Of a stretch of 64,000 nucleotides of DNA, positions 47,218-57,413 are shown in pieces. The stretch lies in contig NZ_WIXK01000001.1 of assembly GCF_009617595.1 (NCBI RefSeq), positions 62,001 to 126,000 on the forward strand, given 5' to 3'. This DNA is from Tritonibacter aquimaris. Its GTDB lineage: Bacteria; Pseudomonadota; Alphaproteobacteria; Rhodobacterales; Rhodobacteraceae. Positions within the stretch are counted from its first letter, which is position 1, and every line of letters begins with the position of its first letter. The position numbers and the translations under genes are program-made. The notes under the pieces are model-generated. The model was not told the DNA's origin. It made no database searches and saw only the letters and a list, made by a program, of their open reading frames with translations.

Positions 47218-47621
47218 GTGATCCCAAAAACCCATTTGAAGCGATGATGAGCCAAGCCCAGGAGATGGCCAAAGCGCTGAACCCTGCGCTTGAAGAGTTC
47301 TCGCCCAAAGGGTTTGAGGCGCTCTGGCCCACCATGCCCAAAGAGGTCATGGAAATGATGTTTGGCAATTCCGTCAATAAAGACGGTCTTGATGCCAAGA
47401 CCCGGCTTCTGCTGACGTTGGCAGGGCTGATCTGTCAGGGGGCGCAGGCTGATACGGCGCTGCGCCAGACTGTGAAACACGCCCTTGAGGCGGGAGCAAA
47501 GAAACAAGAGATCGTGGAAGCGATTGGACATATGTCGGTCTTTGCCGGCATTCCGGCCATGAACCGCGCGCTGGAACTGGCGCAGGAAGTCATGGGCGAC
47601 AACAAGGACGACGAGACATGA
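47214..47621 (+). CDS. Carboxymuconolactone decarboxylase-family protein in the nuo operon
   Basis: A 135-residue all-helical protein of the AhpD-like/CMD superfamily: [20 protein letters not shown] near 60, [40 protein letters not shown] near 82-120. It has a single Cys and lacks the CxxC of peroxidase-type members, so it is not an AhpD-like reductase. It overlaps nuoI and nuoJ by ATGA at both ends, tight coupling for a gene that is not a classical subunit. The N-terminal helix ([24 protein letters not shown]) is an addition. Role unknown. Confidence 0.82.
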   Translation: MSDPKNPFEAMMSQAQEMAKALNPALEEFSPKGFEALWPTMPKEVMEMMFGNSVNKDGLDAKTRLLLTLAGLICQGAQADTALRQTVKHALEAGAKKQEIVEAIGHMSVFAGIPAMNRALELAQEVMGDNKDDET

Positions 47622-48220
47622 GCGTGTTTGCCTTTTACCTCTTCGCCATCAGCGCGATCACCGGGGGTCTGTTTACTGTAATCAGCCGCCAGCCGGTGCA
47701 TTCGGTGCTGTGGCTGATCCTAGCCTTTATTTCCTCAGCGGGGCTGTTTGTGCTTTTGGGCGCAGAGTTTGTCGCCATGCTGCTGGTGATTGTTTACGTG
47801 GGGGCGGTCGCGGTGCTGTTCCTGTTTGTGGTGATGATGCTGGATGTGGATTTTGCCGAACTCAAGGCGGAGATGGCAAAATACATGCCGCTTGCGCTGT
47901 TGATCGGCCTGGTGATCCTGATGCAGTTTGTCCTCGCCTTTGGCGCCTGGGAAACAGCGCCCGCCGCAAGCTCGCTTCTGGCGCAGCCGACACCGGCTGA
48001 CCGACACAACACCGAGGCGCTTGGCCTCATCATCTATGATCAATATTTCCTTTTGTTCCAGCTGGCAGGTCTGATCCTACTGGTGGCCATGATTGGCGCC
48101 ATCGTTCTGACCCTGCGCCATCGCCAGGACGTCAAACGCCAAAATGTTCTGGCTCAGATGTACCGCGACCCGGCCGAAGCCATGGAGCTGAAAGACATCA
48201 AACCGGGGCAGGGACTTTGA
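47618..48220 (+). CDS. nuoJ: NADH-quinone oxidoreductase subunit J
   Basis: Membrane subunit, 200 residues, five transmembrane helices. The pi-bulge helix [22 protein letters not shown] (third segment) is the signature. The cytoplasmic tail ([19 protein letters not shown]) is typical of the alphaproteobacterial form. Confidence 0.95.
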   Translation: MSVFAFYLFAISAITGGLFTVISRQPVHSVLWLILAFISSAGLFVLLGAEFVAMLLVIVYVGAVAVLFLFVVMMLDVDFAELKAEMAKYMPLALLIGLVILMQFVLAFGAWETAPAASSLLAQPTPADRHNTEALGLIIYDQYFLLFQLAGLILLVAMIGAIVLTLRHRQDVKRQNVLAQMYRDPAEAMELKDIKPGQGL

Positions 48221-48224
48221 GAAC

Positions 48225-48530
48225 ATGATCGGTCTTGAACATTATCTTACAGTGGCGGCGGTGCTATTTGTCATCGGCATCTTCGGGCTCTTTTTGAACC
48301 GCAAGAACGTCATCATCCTGTTGATGAGCATCGAACTGATGCTCCTGGCGGTAAACATCAACCTGGTCGCCTTTTCTTCCTTCTTGGGCGACCTCGTCGG
48401 GCAGGTCTTTACTCTGTTCGTTCTGACCGTCGCGGCTGCTGAGGCTGCGATTGGTCTGGCGATCCTGGTTTGCTTCTTCCGTAACCGCGGCACCATCGCC
48501 GTCGAAGACATCAACGTGATGAAGGGCTAA
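48225..48530 (+). CDS. nuoK: NADH-quinone oxidoreductase subunit K
   Basis: A 101-residue three-helix subunit with the two buried glutamates of the proton path ([11 protein letters not shown] and [13 protein letters not shown]). Gap of four bases after nuoJ and six before nuoL. Confidence 0.96.
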   Translation: MIGLEHYLTVAAVLFVIGIFGLFLNRKNVIILLMSIELMLLAVNINLVAFSSFLGDLVGQVFTLFVLTVAAAEAAIGLAILVCFFRNRGTIAVEDINVMKG

Positions 48531-48536
48531 GGCGTC

Positions 48537-50702
48537 ATGGAAACCATCCTTCTCTTTACCCCGCTGGTCGGGGCCCTGATTTGCGGCTTTGGCCAAAAAT
48601 TCATCGGCGAAAAAGTTGCAACGATCACGGCCACCGCGCTTTTGTTCCTGACGGCGCTTCTGTCGTGGGTCGTGTTCCTGACCTTTGATCCAAGTGCCCA
48701 TGAAAATGGCTACTATGTGGTTGAAATCCTGACATGGATCCAGTCGGGCTCGCTTGATACCTCCTGGCAGTTCCGGGTGGATCGTCTGACCGCGATCATG
48801 CTGATCGTGATCACCACAGTGTCGGCGCTCGTGCATCTGTATTCCTTTGGCTACATGGATCACGACCCGCAGTGGAAAGACGGCGAAAGCTACAAGCCGC
48901 GCTTCTTTGCCTACCTGTCCTTCTTTACCTTCGCGATGCTGATGCTCGTCACTTCTGACAACCTGGTGCAGATGTTCTTCGGCTGGGAAGGCGTGGGCGT
49001 GGCCTCATATCTGCTGATCGGCTTTTACTACCGTAAGCCGTCTGCCGGTGCTGCGGCGATGAAAGCGTTCATCGTCAACCGTGTCGGTGACTTTGGCTTC
49101 TCGCTGGGTATCTTTGGCCTGTTTTTCCTGACCGACAGCATCAGCTTTGGTGAAATCTTCGCCGCTACCCCAACCTTGGCCGAAACCACGGTGACCTTCT
49201 TGTGGACTGACTGGAACGCGGCCAATCTGATTGCCTTCCTGCTGTTTGTGGGTGCGATGGGTAAATCGGCGCAGCTGATCCTGCACACGTGGCTGCCGGA
49301 CGCGATGGAAGGCCCAACACCCGTGTCGGCGCTTATTCACGCGGCGACCATGGTTACCGCAGGTGTGTTCCTGGTCTGCCGCATGTCACCGCTGATGGAG
49401 GTTGCCCCGCAGGCCACCGCATTCATCACCGTGCTTGGCGCCACAACCGCATTCTTTGCCGCCACCGTCGGTCTGGTTCAGACCGACATCAAACGCGTGA
49501 TTGCATATTCGACCTGCTCGCAGCTCGGCTATATGTTCGTGGCCGCTGGTGTTGGTATGTATTCCGCAGCCATGTTCCACCTGTTCACGCACGCGTTCTT
49601 TAAGGCGATGCTGTTTTTGGGCGCGGGCTCGGTCATCCATGCGATGCACCATGAACAAGACATGATGAACTACGGCAACCTGCGCAAAAAGATCCCCTAT
49701 ACCTTCTGGGCGATGATGATTGGTACGCTGGCCATTACTGGTGTTGGCATTCCGCTCACGCATTTTGGTTTCGCGGGCTTCCTGTCCAAAGACGCCATCA
49801 TCGAGAGCGCCTATGCAGGCGGATCCATGTATGGTTTCTGGATGCTGGTGATTGCAGCTGCGATGACGTCTTTTTACTCTTGGCGCCTGATCTTCCTCAC
49901 CTTCTACGGCGAGGCACGCGGCAACAAACATACGCATGAACATGCGCATGAAAGCCCGATGGTTATGCTGATCCCGCTTGGTGTTCTGGCCGTGGGTGCG
50001 GTGCTGGCCGGTATGGTCTGGTACGGCAGCTTCTTTGGTCACGCAGATAAGGTGGGCAAATTCTACGGTATTCCGGTGGCTGAAGCGTCGGAACATGGTG
50101 CAGGTCACGACGATCACGCCGAAACTAAAGCCCATGATGATCACGCGCATGATGATCACGCTGACGATCATGCAGATACCCATGCTGCAAAAGACGATCA
50201 CGCAGATGACCATGGCGGCGATCACCACTACGCCTTTGTGGGCAAGCCGGGTGAAGGTGCGCTGTATATCGCGCCAGATAATCACGTGCTCGATGATGCC
50301 CATGCGGCCCCGAAATGGGTCAAAGTGGCACCGTTCATTGCGATGCTCTTGGGCTTTGCACTGTCATATCTCTTCTACATCGTAAAACCGGATCTGCCCA
50401 AACGCCTGGCAGAGCAGCAAAAGCCGCTTTACCTGTTCCTCAAGAACAAATGGTACTTCGACGAGCTTTACACCGCTGTCTTTGTCAAACCGGCGCTGGC
50501 ACTTGGTCGCTTCCTGTGGAAACGCGGTGATGGTGGCACCATTGATGGCTTCCTCAATGGTCTGTCCATGGGGGTCATCCCCTTCTTCACCCGCCTCGCT
50601 GGGCGCGCGCAATCTGGTTATATCTTCACTTATGCCTTCTGGATGGTGCTTGGGATAGCTGCCCTTGTCACCTGGATGTCGATCGGCGGAGGATCGCACT
50701 GA
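48537..50702 (+). CDS. nuoL: NADH-quinone oxidoreductase subunit L with His/Asp-rich insertion
   Basis: Distal antiporter-like proton-pumping subunit, 721 residues, longer than the usual 600-650. The core has [50 protein letters not shown] and [21 protein letters not shown]. Residues about 519-564, after roughly the fourteenth helix, form a 46-residue stretch with 13 His and 14 Asp in HDDHA-type repeats, then a normal loop and the last helices and lateral arm. The insertion resembles metal-binding His-rich loops; whether it binds metal is not known. Overlaps nuoM by one base. Confidence 0.97.
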   Translation: METILLFTPLVGALICGFGQKFIGEKVATITATALLFLTALLSWVVFLTFDPSAHENGYYVVEILTWIQSGSLDTSWQFRVDRLTAIMLIVITTVSALVHLYSFGYMDHDPQWKDGESYKPRFFAYLSFFTFAMLMLVTSDNLVQMFFGWEGVGVASYLLIGFYYRKPSAGAAAMKAFIVNRVGDFGFSLGIFGLFFLTDSISFGEIFAATPTLAETTVTFLWTDWNAANLIAFLLFVGAMGKSAQLILHTWLPDAMEGPTPVSALIHAATMVTAGVFLVCRMSPLMEVAPQATAFITVLGATTAFFAATVGLVQTDIKRVIAYSTCSQLGYMFVAAGVGMYSAAMFHLFTHAFFKAMLFLGAGSVIHAMHHEQDMMNYGNLRKKIPYTFWAMMIGTLAITGVGIPLTHFGFAGFLSKDAIIESAYAGGSMYGFWMLVIAAAMTSFYSWRLIFLTFYGEARGNKHTHEHAHESPMVMLIPLGVLAVGAVLAGMVWYGSFFGHADKVGKFYGIPVAEASEHGAGHDDHAETKAHDDHAHDDHADDHADTHAAKDDHADDHGGDHHYAFVGKPGEGALYIAPDNHVLDDAHAAPKWVKVAPFIAMLLGFALSYLFYIVKPDLPKRLAEQQKPLYLFLKNKWYFDELYTAVFVKPALALGRFLWKRGDGGTIDGFLNGLSMGVIPFFTRLAGRAQSGYIFTYAFWMVLGIAALVTWMSIGGGSH

Positions 50703-52252
50703 TGGACAATCTCCTCTCTATCGTCACCTTCATTCCAACGGTGGCGGCTATTATCATGGCCCTGTTCCTGCGCGGCGAAGACGAAGCAGCGCAGCGCAAC
50801 GCCAAATGGACCGCGCTGTTTGCCACTTCAATCACCTTCCTGGTGAGCCTGGGCATCTATTTCCAGTTCGACCCCAATGATACGGGCTTTCAGTTCCTTG
50901 AGGAACGCGACTGGCTGATGGGGCTGAAATACAAGATGGGCGTAGATGGCATCTCGGTGCTGTTTGTGCTGCTGACCACCTTTGTCATGCCGCTCACCAT
51001 CCTGTGCAGCTGGGACATCAAAACCCGCGTCAAAGAATATATGATCGCCTTCCTGGTGCTGGAAACCATGATGCTGGGCGTGTTTATGGCGCTGGATCTG
51101 GTGCTGTTTTACCTGTTCTTCGAAGCAAGCCTCATCCCGATGTTCCTGATTGTGGGCATCTGGGGCGGCAAAAACCGCATCTACGCCTCGTTCAAATTCT
51201 TCCTCTATACCTTCTTTGGCTCGGTGCTGATGCTGGTGGCGATGGTGTCGATGTTTGCGGATGCGCAGACCACCGATATTGTGGCGCTCTTGTCGCATAG
51301 TTTCTCGGCGGGATCCTTTGATGTTCTGGGCATCCACGTTGTGGGTGGCATGCAGACGCTGATGTTCCTTGCGTTCTTTGCCTCATTTGCGGTGAAGATG
51401 CCGATGTGGCCGGTACACACCTGGCTGCCAGATGCCCACGTGCAGGCCCCAACTGCGGGTTCGGTCGTGCTGGCGGCAATCATGCTGAAGATGGGGGGCT
51501 ATGGCTTCCTGCGCTTCTCACTGCCGATGTTCCCGGTGGGTGCCGAAGTGATGACCGATGTCATCCTCTGGATGTCTGCGATTGCGATTGTCTACACCTC
51601 GCTGGTGGCGATGGTGCAGGACGATATGAAAAAGCTGATCGCCTATTCTTCGGTTGCGCACATGGGCTTTGTTACCATGGGGATCTTTGCCATGAACCAG
51701 CAGGGGATCGATGGCGCGATCTTCCAGATGCTGAGCCACGGCTTTATCTCGGCGGCGCTGTTCCTTTGTGTGGGTGTGATCTATGACCGCATGCACACCC
51801 GTGACATCGACGCCTATGGCGGCCTCGTGATCCGTATGCCTGCTTATGCGCTGGTGTTCATGTTCTTCACCATGGGCAACGTTGGTCTGCCGGGCACCTC
51901 GGGCTTTATTGGGGAATTCCTCACCCTGGTGGGCACCTTCCAGAAAAACACCTGGGTGGCCTTTGTTGCGACCTCTGGTGTGATCCTCTCGGCGGGCTAT
52001 GCGCTTTGGCTCTATCGTCGGGTGGTGTTTGGCGATCTGATCAAGGAGAGCCTGAAAACCATCACCGATATGAACGCGCGTGAAAAACTGATCTTTGCGC
52101 CACTCATTGCCATGACCCTGATCCTCGGCGTCTACCCGGCACTGATCACTGATATTATTGGCCCGTCCACTGCGGCGCTGGTCGAAAACGTTAACCAATC
52201 CCTGGCTGCTGCAGACACTTCGCCTGTAGCGACCCGGATTGCGTCGCACTAA
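50702..52252 (+). CDS. nuoM: NADH-quinone oxidoreductase subunit M
   Basis: Antiporter-like subunit, 516 residues with about fourteen helices. The proton-path Glu is in [18 protein letters not shown], and [34 protein letters not shown] is the signature. nuoN follows after 15 bases. Confidence 0.97.
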   Translation: MDNLLSIVTFIPTVAAIIMALFLRGEDEAAQRNAKWTALFATSITFLVSLGIYFQFDPNDTGFQFLEERDWLMGLKYKMGVDGISVLFVLLTTFVMPLTILCSWDIKTRVKEYMIAFLVLETMMLGVFMALDLVLFYLFFEASLIPMFLIVGIWGGKNRIYASFKFFLYTFFGSVLMLVAMVSMFADAQTTDIVALLSHSFSAGSFDVLGIHVVGGMQTLMFLAFFASFAVKMPMWPVHTWLPDAHVQAPTAGSVVLAAIMLKMGGYGFLRFSLPMFPVGAEVMTDVILWMSAIAIVYTSLVAMVQDDMKKLIAYSSVAHMGFVTMGIFAMNQQGIDGAIFQMLSHGFISAALFLCVGVIYDRMHTRDIDAYGGLVIRMPAYALVFMFFTMGNVGLPGTSGFIGEFLTLVGTFQKNTWVAFVATSGVILSAGYALWLYRRVVFGDLIKESLKTITDMNAREKLIFAPLIAMTLILGVYPALITDIIGPSTAALVENVNQSLAAADTSPVATRIASH

Positions 52253-52267
52253 GGGAGTGCATGGCAA

Positions 52268-53707
52268 ATGACCCAAGCTGATCTCTCCGTAATCCTGCCA
52301 GAGATTATTCTGGCGCTCTTTGCGATGGGCGCGCTGCTGCTCGCGGTCTATACGGGCAAAGACAAACTGGCGGTGCCGCTGCTATGGTCCACCGCTGGCC
52401 TGATGCTGGTGCTGGCGATTGTGATTTCAACGCTGCCAGCGGGCACCAATATCGCCTTTAACGGCATGTTCGTGGATGACGCCTTTGCGCGTTTCTCCAA
52501 ATCCGCGATCTTGGTGGTCACGGCCATCGTGCTGGTGATTGGTCAGGACTATATGCAGCGTCGTGACATCCTGCGGTTTGAATACCCGCTGCTGGTTGCA
52601 CTGTCGGCTGTTGGCATGATGATGATGGTCTCTGCGGGCGATCTCATGTCGCTTTACATGGGGCTCGAACTGCAGTCGCTGGCGCTTTACGTTGTGGCGT
52701 CCTTGCGCCGTGACAGTGCCAAATCCACCGAGGCCGGTCTGAAATACTTCGTGCTGGGCGCGCTGTCTTCGGGTCTGCTGCTGTATGGCGCATCCTTGGT
52801 ATACGGCTTTGCGGGCACCACGAAGTTTGCAGGTATCATCGCCGTTGTTGAACATGGTGAGATGAGCCTCGGCCTGCTGTTTGGTCTGATCTTCCTGATC
52901 TCGGGCCTTGCGTTCAAAGTCTCGGCGGTTCCGTTCCACATGTGGACACCAGATGTGTATGACGGTGCGCCAACCCCGATCACAGCCTTTTTCGCCACCG
53001 CACCCAAAGTGGCGGCAATGTCGCTCTTTGCGCGGGTGATGTTTGACGCTTTCGGCGGCGCGGTGCAGGACTGGCAGCAGGTGCTGGTGGTGCTTTCGGT
53101 GCTGTCGATGTTCCTTGGTGCAATTGCCGCAATCGGCCAGCGCAACATCAAACGCCTGATGGCCTATTCCTCGATTGCCCACATGGGCTATGCGTTGATT
53201 GGTCTGGCTGCGGGTACTGAGCAGGGTGTTGCCGCCATGCTCACCTATCTGGTGATCTATATCACCATGAACGTTGGCACCTTCTCCTTCATCTTGATGC
53301 TGGAAAAAGATGGCAAACCCGTCACCGACATCCATGCGCTCAACCTCTTTTCCAAAAAAGAGCCGGTGAAGGCGCTGGCGATGCTGGTATTGCTGTTCTC
53401 GCTCGCGGGCGTGCCGCCGATGCTGGGCTTCTTTGCCAAATACGGTGTCTGGCAGGCAGGTATTGAATCCGGTCTCACCGGGCTGGTGATTGCCTCGGCT
53501 GTCGCTTCGGTGATTGGCGCATATTACTACCTGCGGATCGTGTTCTTCATGTACTTTGGCACTGAAGGTGCTGATGTTGTGGCCAACCGCTCACCGGTTT
53601 TGTCCGCAGCCCTGTCCGCTTCCGCCCTTTTGATGGTGGTTGGATTGGTATATCAGTTCGGCATCGAGAACGCCGCCTTGACCGCAGCGGCAACGCTTGT
53701 CAATTGA
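52268..53707 (+). CDS. nuoN: NADH-quinone oxidoreductase subunit N
   Basis: Antiporter-like subunit, 479 residues. [18 protein letters not shown] (proton-path Glu) and [30 protein letters not shown] are conserved. Last nuo gene; a hairpin with a T tail follows, before birA. Confidence 0.97.
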   Translation: MTQADLSVILPEIILALFAMGALLLAVYTGKDKLAVPLLWSTAGLMLVLAIVISTLPAGTNIAFNGMFVDDAFARFSKSAILVVTAIVLVIGQDYMQRRDILRFEYPLLVALSAVGMMMMVSAGDLMSLYMGLELQSLALYVVASLRRDSAKSTEAGLKYFVLGALSSGLLLYGASLVYGFAGTTKFAGIIAVVEHGEMSLGLLFGLIFLISGLAFKVSAVPFHMWTPDVYDGAPTPITAFFATAPKVAAMSLFARVMFDAFGGAVQDWQQVLVVLSVLSMFLGAIAAIGQRNIKRLMAYSSIAHMGYALIGLAAGTEQGVAAMLTYLVIYITMNVGTFSFILMLEKDGKPVTDIHALNLFSKKEPVKALAMLVLLFSLAGVPPMLGFFAKYGVWQAGIESGLTGLVIASAVASVIGAYYYLRIVFFMYFGTEGADVVANRSPVLSAALSASALLMVVGLVYQFGIENAALTAAATLVN

Positions 53708-53731
53708 CACTGGCGTAAGGCACTTTAGCGT

Positions 53732-53757
53732 GGCCCGGTCTTAGGATCGGGCCTTTT
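53732..53757 (+). terminator. Terminator after nuoN
   Basis: GGCCCG (53732-53737) / CGGGCC (53748-53753) with TTTT after it, seventeen bases before the birA start. Probably partial, since birA, coaX and rnj continue closely in the same direction with no other clear promoter. Confidence 0.65.
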
Positions 53758-53773
53758 GCGTGAGGAATTTCAT

Positions 53774-54520
53774 ATGAGCTGGCCGGTAGGTTACGGAAAA
53801 CGCGTTCTGACCGAAGTTGATAGTACTTTGGATGAGGCCGCGCGCATTGCACCCGAGCTGATGGGACCAGAGTGGATCCTGGGTCTGAAACAGACCAAGG
53901 GGCGCGGACGACGTGGACGCGACTGGAAAGACCCCAGTGGCAATTTTGCGGGCACTTTGGTGCTGCGCCCCAACGGCACCCCGGCCGAGGCCGCGCTGCG
54001 CAGCTTTGTTGCAGCGCTTGCGCTTTATGATGCGATCGAGGCGGTGACTGGACGTTCCGAGGGGCTGGCGCTCAAATGGCCCAATGATGTGCTGCTCAAC
54101 GGTGGTAAACTTGCTGGCATCCTGCTCGAAAGCGTGGGTGGCGCGCAGGGTCTGAAGCATCTCTTTATTGGCATCGGCGTCAATCTGGTTGAAACCCCAA
54201 TGAAAGAATGGCTGGAACCACAGGCGGTTTGGCCGGTGTCCGTTCATGGCGAAACCGGGGTTCAGGTCACGCCCGAGGCGTTTCTGGACGCCCTGGCCGA
54301 AGCCTATGCCCGCTATGAGCTGCAATTCACCACGCTGGGATTTGAGCCGATCCGCGTAGCTTGGCTCGCCCGCGCCGCCCGTTTGGGTGAGGTAATCACC
54401 GCGCGCGCAGGTCAGCAAGAATACGAAGGCACCTTTGAGACGGTGGACAGCGAGGGCAATCTGGTTCTAAACACCGCCAAGGGCCGCGTCTCTATCGCCG
54501 CAGCTGATATATTCTTCTGA
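53774..54520 (+). CDS. birA: Biotin-[acetyl-CoA-carboxylase] ligase, catalytic-domain-only
   Basis: Attaches biotin to carboxylase carrier lysines through biotinyl-AMP. The 248 residues start straight at the catalytic domain (DSTLDEAAR), with TKGRGRRGRDWKDPSGN as the biotin/ATP loop, KWPNDVLLNGGKLAGILLES with the catalytic Lys, and a small SH3-like C-terminal domain. The N-terminal DNA-binding domain of E. coli BirA is absent, so it cannot act as the classical repressor. The ATG at 53774 follows GAGGAA; the TTG at 53756 overlaps the terminator and is rejected. Its carrier in this window is the MccA biotinyl domain. Confidence 0.95.
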   Translation: MSWPVGYGKRVLTEVDSTLDEAARIAPELMGPEWILGLKQTKGRGRRGRDWKDPSGNFAGTLVLRPNGTPAEAALRSFVAALALYDAIEAVTGRSEGLALKWPNDVLLNGGKLAGILLESVGGAQGLKHLFIGIGVNLVETPMKEWLEPQAVWPVSVHGETGVQVTPEAFLDALAEAYARYELQFTTLGFEPIRVAWLARAARLGEVITARAGQQEYEGTFETVDSEGNLVLNTAKGRVSIAAADIFF

Positions 54521-54535
54521 TACGGGGGCGCGCCC

Positions 54536-55318
54536 ATGCTGCTGGCGGTCGATTGCGGGAACACAAATACGGTTTTTTCTCTGTGGGATGGTAAATCCTT
54601 TATGGGGATGTGGCGCACCGCGACCGACTGGAAACGCACCGCGGATCAATATTTTGTCTGGCTTGATACCCTGATGAAACTGCAGGGGATCGACGCCAAG
54701 ATCACCGATATGATCATCTCATCCACGGTGCCGCGGGTGGTGTTTAACCTGCGGGTGCTGTCGGATCGTTACTTTGACACGCGGCCTTTGGTGGTGGGAA
54801 AATCCGACTGTCTATTGCCAGTGGATGTGCGCGTTGACACTGGCACCACCGTAGGCCCCGACCGGCTTGTGAATACGGTTGCAGGCTATGACAAACACGG
54901 CGGTGATCTTATCATTGTCGATTTTGGCACCGCCACCACCTTTGATGTGGTAGACCTTGATGGAGCCTATGTGGGCGGGGTGATTGCCCCTGGTGTGAAC
55001 CTCAGCCTTGAAGCCTTGCACCAGGCCGCCGCCGCGCTACCTCACGTGGACATCTCCAAACCGCAGGCGGTGGTCGGCACCAATACAATTGCCTGCATGC
55101 AGTCCGGGGTATTCTGGGGCTATGTGGGGCTTGTGCGCGAAATCTGCGATCGCATCCGTGCTGAACGCGGAACCGAAATGAAAGTTATCTCTACAGGCGG
55201 GCTGGCGCCGCTTTTCCAGCAATCTGCAGATCTGTTTGATGCCTTTGAGGAAGACCTCACCATGCATGGCTTGCAGATCATCCATTCATACAACAAGGAC
55301 GTTGGCACCTCGGAATGA
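54536..55318 (+). CDS. coaX: Type III pantothenate kinase
   Basis: First step of coenzyme A synthesis, 260 residues. Acetate kinase-like fold with the phosphate loop AVDCGNTNTVFSLWDG at the N terminus, DTGTTVGPDRLVNTVAG near 100 and DFGTATTFDVVD near 128, GGVIAPGVNLSLEAL after it. It overlaps rnj by four bases (ATGA), so the two are translationally coupled. Confidence 0.97.
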   Translation: MLLAVDCGNTNTVFSLWDGKSFMGMWRTATDWKRTADQYFVWLDTLMKLQGIDAKITDMIISSTVPRVVFNLRVLSDRYFDTRPLVVGKSDCLLPVDVRVDTGTTVGPDRLVNTVAGYDKHGGDLIIVDFGTATTFDVVDLDGAYVGGVIAPGVNLSLEALHQAAAALPHVDISKPQAVVGTNTIACMQSGVFWGYVGLVREICDRIRAERGTEMKVISTGGLAPLFQQSADLFDAFEEDLTMHGLQIIHSYNKDVGTSE

Positions 55319-56982
55319 GTACTGAAAGATTGATTTACCTGCCTCTTGGTGGGGCAGGGGAAATAGGCATGAATGCCTATGTATATGGCTATGGCAAACC
55401 GGGGCAGGAGCGGCTGATCCTGGTGGATCTTGGTGTGACCTTCCCGGACATGGATGGAACGCCGGGCGTCGATCTGATCATGCCCGACATTGCCTGGTTG
55501 CGCGAACGCAAAGACCAGCTTGAGGCGATCTATATCACCCACGGCCACGAAGATCACATTGGCGCGGTTGGCCATCTCTACAGCGAGCTCGAAGCGCCGA
55601 TCTATGCGCGCTCATTCACCGCAAACCTTGCCCGTCGCAAGCTCGACGATCAGGGCCTGCCGGGTGAGGTGGTTGAAACGGTATCGCCCTGGCCCGAAGT
55701 GCGGGAACACGGCCCCTTCAAGGTTGCGGTTGCGCCCATGTCGCACTCGATCCCCGAAAGCGGCGCATTGGTGATCGACACCCCAGCTGGCCGTGTCATC
55801 CATACCGGCGATTTCAAGCTTGATCCCAACCCGCTGGTGGGCGAAGCCTTTGATCCTGATATGTGGGCAGAGATTGCCAAAGATGGCGTGCTGGCGCTGA
55901 TCTGTGACAGCACCAATGTGTTTTCCCCCAATCCGGGGCGCTCTGAATCGGAACTGCCCGACGAGATCACCAAATTGGTGGCGGGCTGTTCTGGCATGGT
56001 TGCCGCGACCACATTTGCGTCAAACGTTGCGCGTGTGCGCACCCTCGCCGAAGCAGGCGCGCGGGCTGGCCGCTCCATCGTGCTGCTCGGCCGTGCCATG
56101 CGGCGCATGATCGAAGCTTCGACCGAGACCGGTGTTCTCACGGATTTCCCGCAAGTGGTTTCGCCCGAAGACGCCAATAAGATCCCGCGCGAAAATCTGA
56201 TGCTGATCACCACCGGCAGCCAGGGTGAACGCCGCGCCGCCACCGCGCAGCTTGCACGCGGCAAATACCGCGGCATTGAGATGAAAGAGGGTGACACCTT
56301 CCTGTTTTCCTCAAAAACCATCCCAGGCAACGAAAAAGGCGTCGGCTACATTATCAACCAGTTCTCTGAGCGTGGTATCGATGTGGTGGATGACAGCTCG
56401 GGGCTGTATCACGTTTCAGGTCACGCCAATGGTCCCGATCTTGAGGCATTCCATGCCATCATCAAGCCCGAGATCCTGATCCCGATGCACGGTGAACACC
56501 GTCACCTGCGCCGCCACGCGCAGCTTGCCGAAGCAAAAGGCATGAAAAGCGTGCTGGCTGTCAACGGCATGGCGGTTGAACTCAACGCTGATGCCCCCCG
56601 CGTGGTCGAATATGTCGACACCGGCCGCACCTATCTTGATGGCTCGGTGAAAATCGGTGCCCTTGATGGTGTGGTGCGCGATCGTATTCGCATGGCGCTG
56701 AATGGCCTCGTGGTTGTGACCGTGATCCTGGACGAAGAGGATGAACCACTGGGCGAGCCCTGGGTTGATCTGCGCGGCCTGGCTGAGGTTGGCCAATCCA
56801 AAGCGCCGCTTGAGGATGTGATGGAAGAAGATCTCAACCAGTATCTGATGCGCGCCGATGCAAAAACGCTGCGCGACGAAGAAAAGCTGGAAGAGAACCT
56901 GCGCCGCATCGCCCGTCAAAGCGCGATGTCGGAAATCGGCCGCAAGCCTGAGGTCACCGTGATCGTCAGCCGTATGCGCTAA
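55315..56982 (+). CDS. rnj: Ribonuclease J
   Basis: Metallo-beta-lactamase/beta-CASP RNase with 5'-exo and endo activity in mRNA decay and rRNA maturation, 555 residues. Zinc ligands in THGHEDHIGA (H76, H78, D80, H81), further motifs SHSIPESGALVID, HTGDFKLD and CDSTNVFSPNPGRSE, and the beta-CASP part with TTGSQGERRAATAQLA and HVSGHANGPDLEAF. Alphaproteobacteria commonly hold RNase J alongside RNase E. Coupling to coaX is conserved in this lineage as far as I know; the reason is not known. Confidence 0.96.
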   Translation: MSTERLIYLPLGGAGEIGMNAYVYGYGKPGQERLILVDLGVTFPDMDGTPGVDLIMPDIAWLRERKDQLEAIYITHGHEDHIGAVGHLYSELEAPIYARSFTANLARRKLDDQGLPGEVVETVSPWPEVREHGPFKVAVAPMSHSIPESGALVIDTPAGRVIHTGDFKLDPNPLVGEAFDPDMWAEIAKDGVLALICDSTNVFSPNPGRSESELPDEITKLVAGCSGMVAATTFASNVARVRTLAEAGARAGRSIVLLGRAMRRMIEASTETGVLTDFPQVVSPEDANKIPRENLMLITTGSQGERRAATAQLARGKYRGIEMKEGDTFLFSSKTIPGNEKGVGYIINQFSERGIDVVDDSSGLYHVSGHANGPDLEAFHAIIKPEILIPMHGEHRHLRRHAQLAEAKGMKSVLAVNGMAVELNADAPRVVEYVDTGRTYLDGSVKIGALDGVVRDRIRMALNGLVVVTVILDEEDEPLGEPWVDLRGLAEVGQSKAPLEDVMEEDLNQYLMRADAKTLRDEEKLEENLRRIARQSAMSEIGRKPEVTVIVSRMR

Positions 56983-57006
56983 GACCACGACAGTTTACAA
57001 AAAAAC

Positions 57007-57040
57007 AAAGCGCCGCGGGTTTTCACCTGCGGCGCTTTTG
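57007..57040. terminator. Strong bidirectional terminator after rnj
   Basis: AAAGCGCCGC / GCGGCGCTTT (57007-57016, 57029-57038) extends inward by four pairs to a four-base loop and is flanked by T-runs on both strands. It separates rnj from the convergent small gene. Confidence 0.85.
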
Positions 57041-57060
57041 TATTGGGACGAGGCTTGGCC

Positions 57061-57225
57061 TTAGCCGTGAGCAGGGCGGGTAAAGGCCGGGCGTGCTGTG
57101 GCTTTGCGAGCAAATACCGCGCGAAAGGCTGCGCGCAGGAAAGTTGCAAAAGCTTCAGAACGCATCTGGCGTGCACGCAGTTCTGCGTCACGAATGTTCT
57201 GGGTGGTCAGTGAGTTAGCGGTCAT
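57061..57225 (-). CDS. Small conserved basic protein (RSP_7527/DUF1127-like style)
   Basis: About 54 residues: MTANSLTTQNIRDAELRARQMRSEAFATF, then RAAFRAVFARKATARP. The arrangement, an amphipathic helix rich in Arg and Ala followed by a basic aromatic tail, resembles the small Rhodobacteraceae families RSP_7527 and DUF1127, whose members in Rhodobacter include an RNA-binding protein. The frame is open to 57360, but only the last part looks coding; ATGs at 57237 and 57225 are the candidates, with a weak GGATGG before 57225. Convergent with rnj. Confidence 0.6.
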   Translation of the reverse strand: MTANSLTTQNIRDAELRARQMRSEAFATFLRAAFRAVFARKATARPAFTRPAHG

Positions 57226-57366
57226 GATAGGTGCCATCCGAAATGAGTGTGTTATTTTCTTTCCGGTCAGATACGCCGCTTTGCGGTGAATTACATGAGC
57301 CAGTTTCGAAGACCCGTCATGCTGCAAGTGCAAAGGTAAGAACTTTAAATACTTGGGCAAAACAAA

Positions 57367-57391
57367 ACAGCCGCCCCAAAGGAGCGGCTGT
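57367..57391 (-). terminator. Terminator of the helicase gene
   Basis: ACAGCCGC / GCGGCTGT (57367-57374, 57384-57391), followed on the minus strand by TTTTGTTTTG. Confidence 0.8.
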
Positions 57392-57413
57392 AGCTAGAAA
57401 ACTGTTCCTGCGA

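Noticed and set aside
50091-50228. DNA-level tandem repeat behind the NuoL His/Asp stretch
   Set aside because: The GATCAC-type units are too irregular for a simple tandem repeat call and the frame is preserved; it is treated as a protein feature.
53774-54520. BirA as biotin-operon repressor
   Set aside because: The product lacks the N-terminal helix-turn-helix domain, so only ligase activity is supported.
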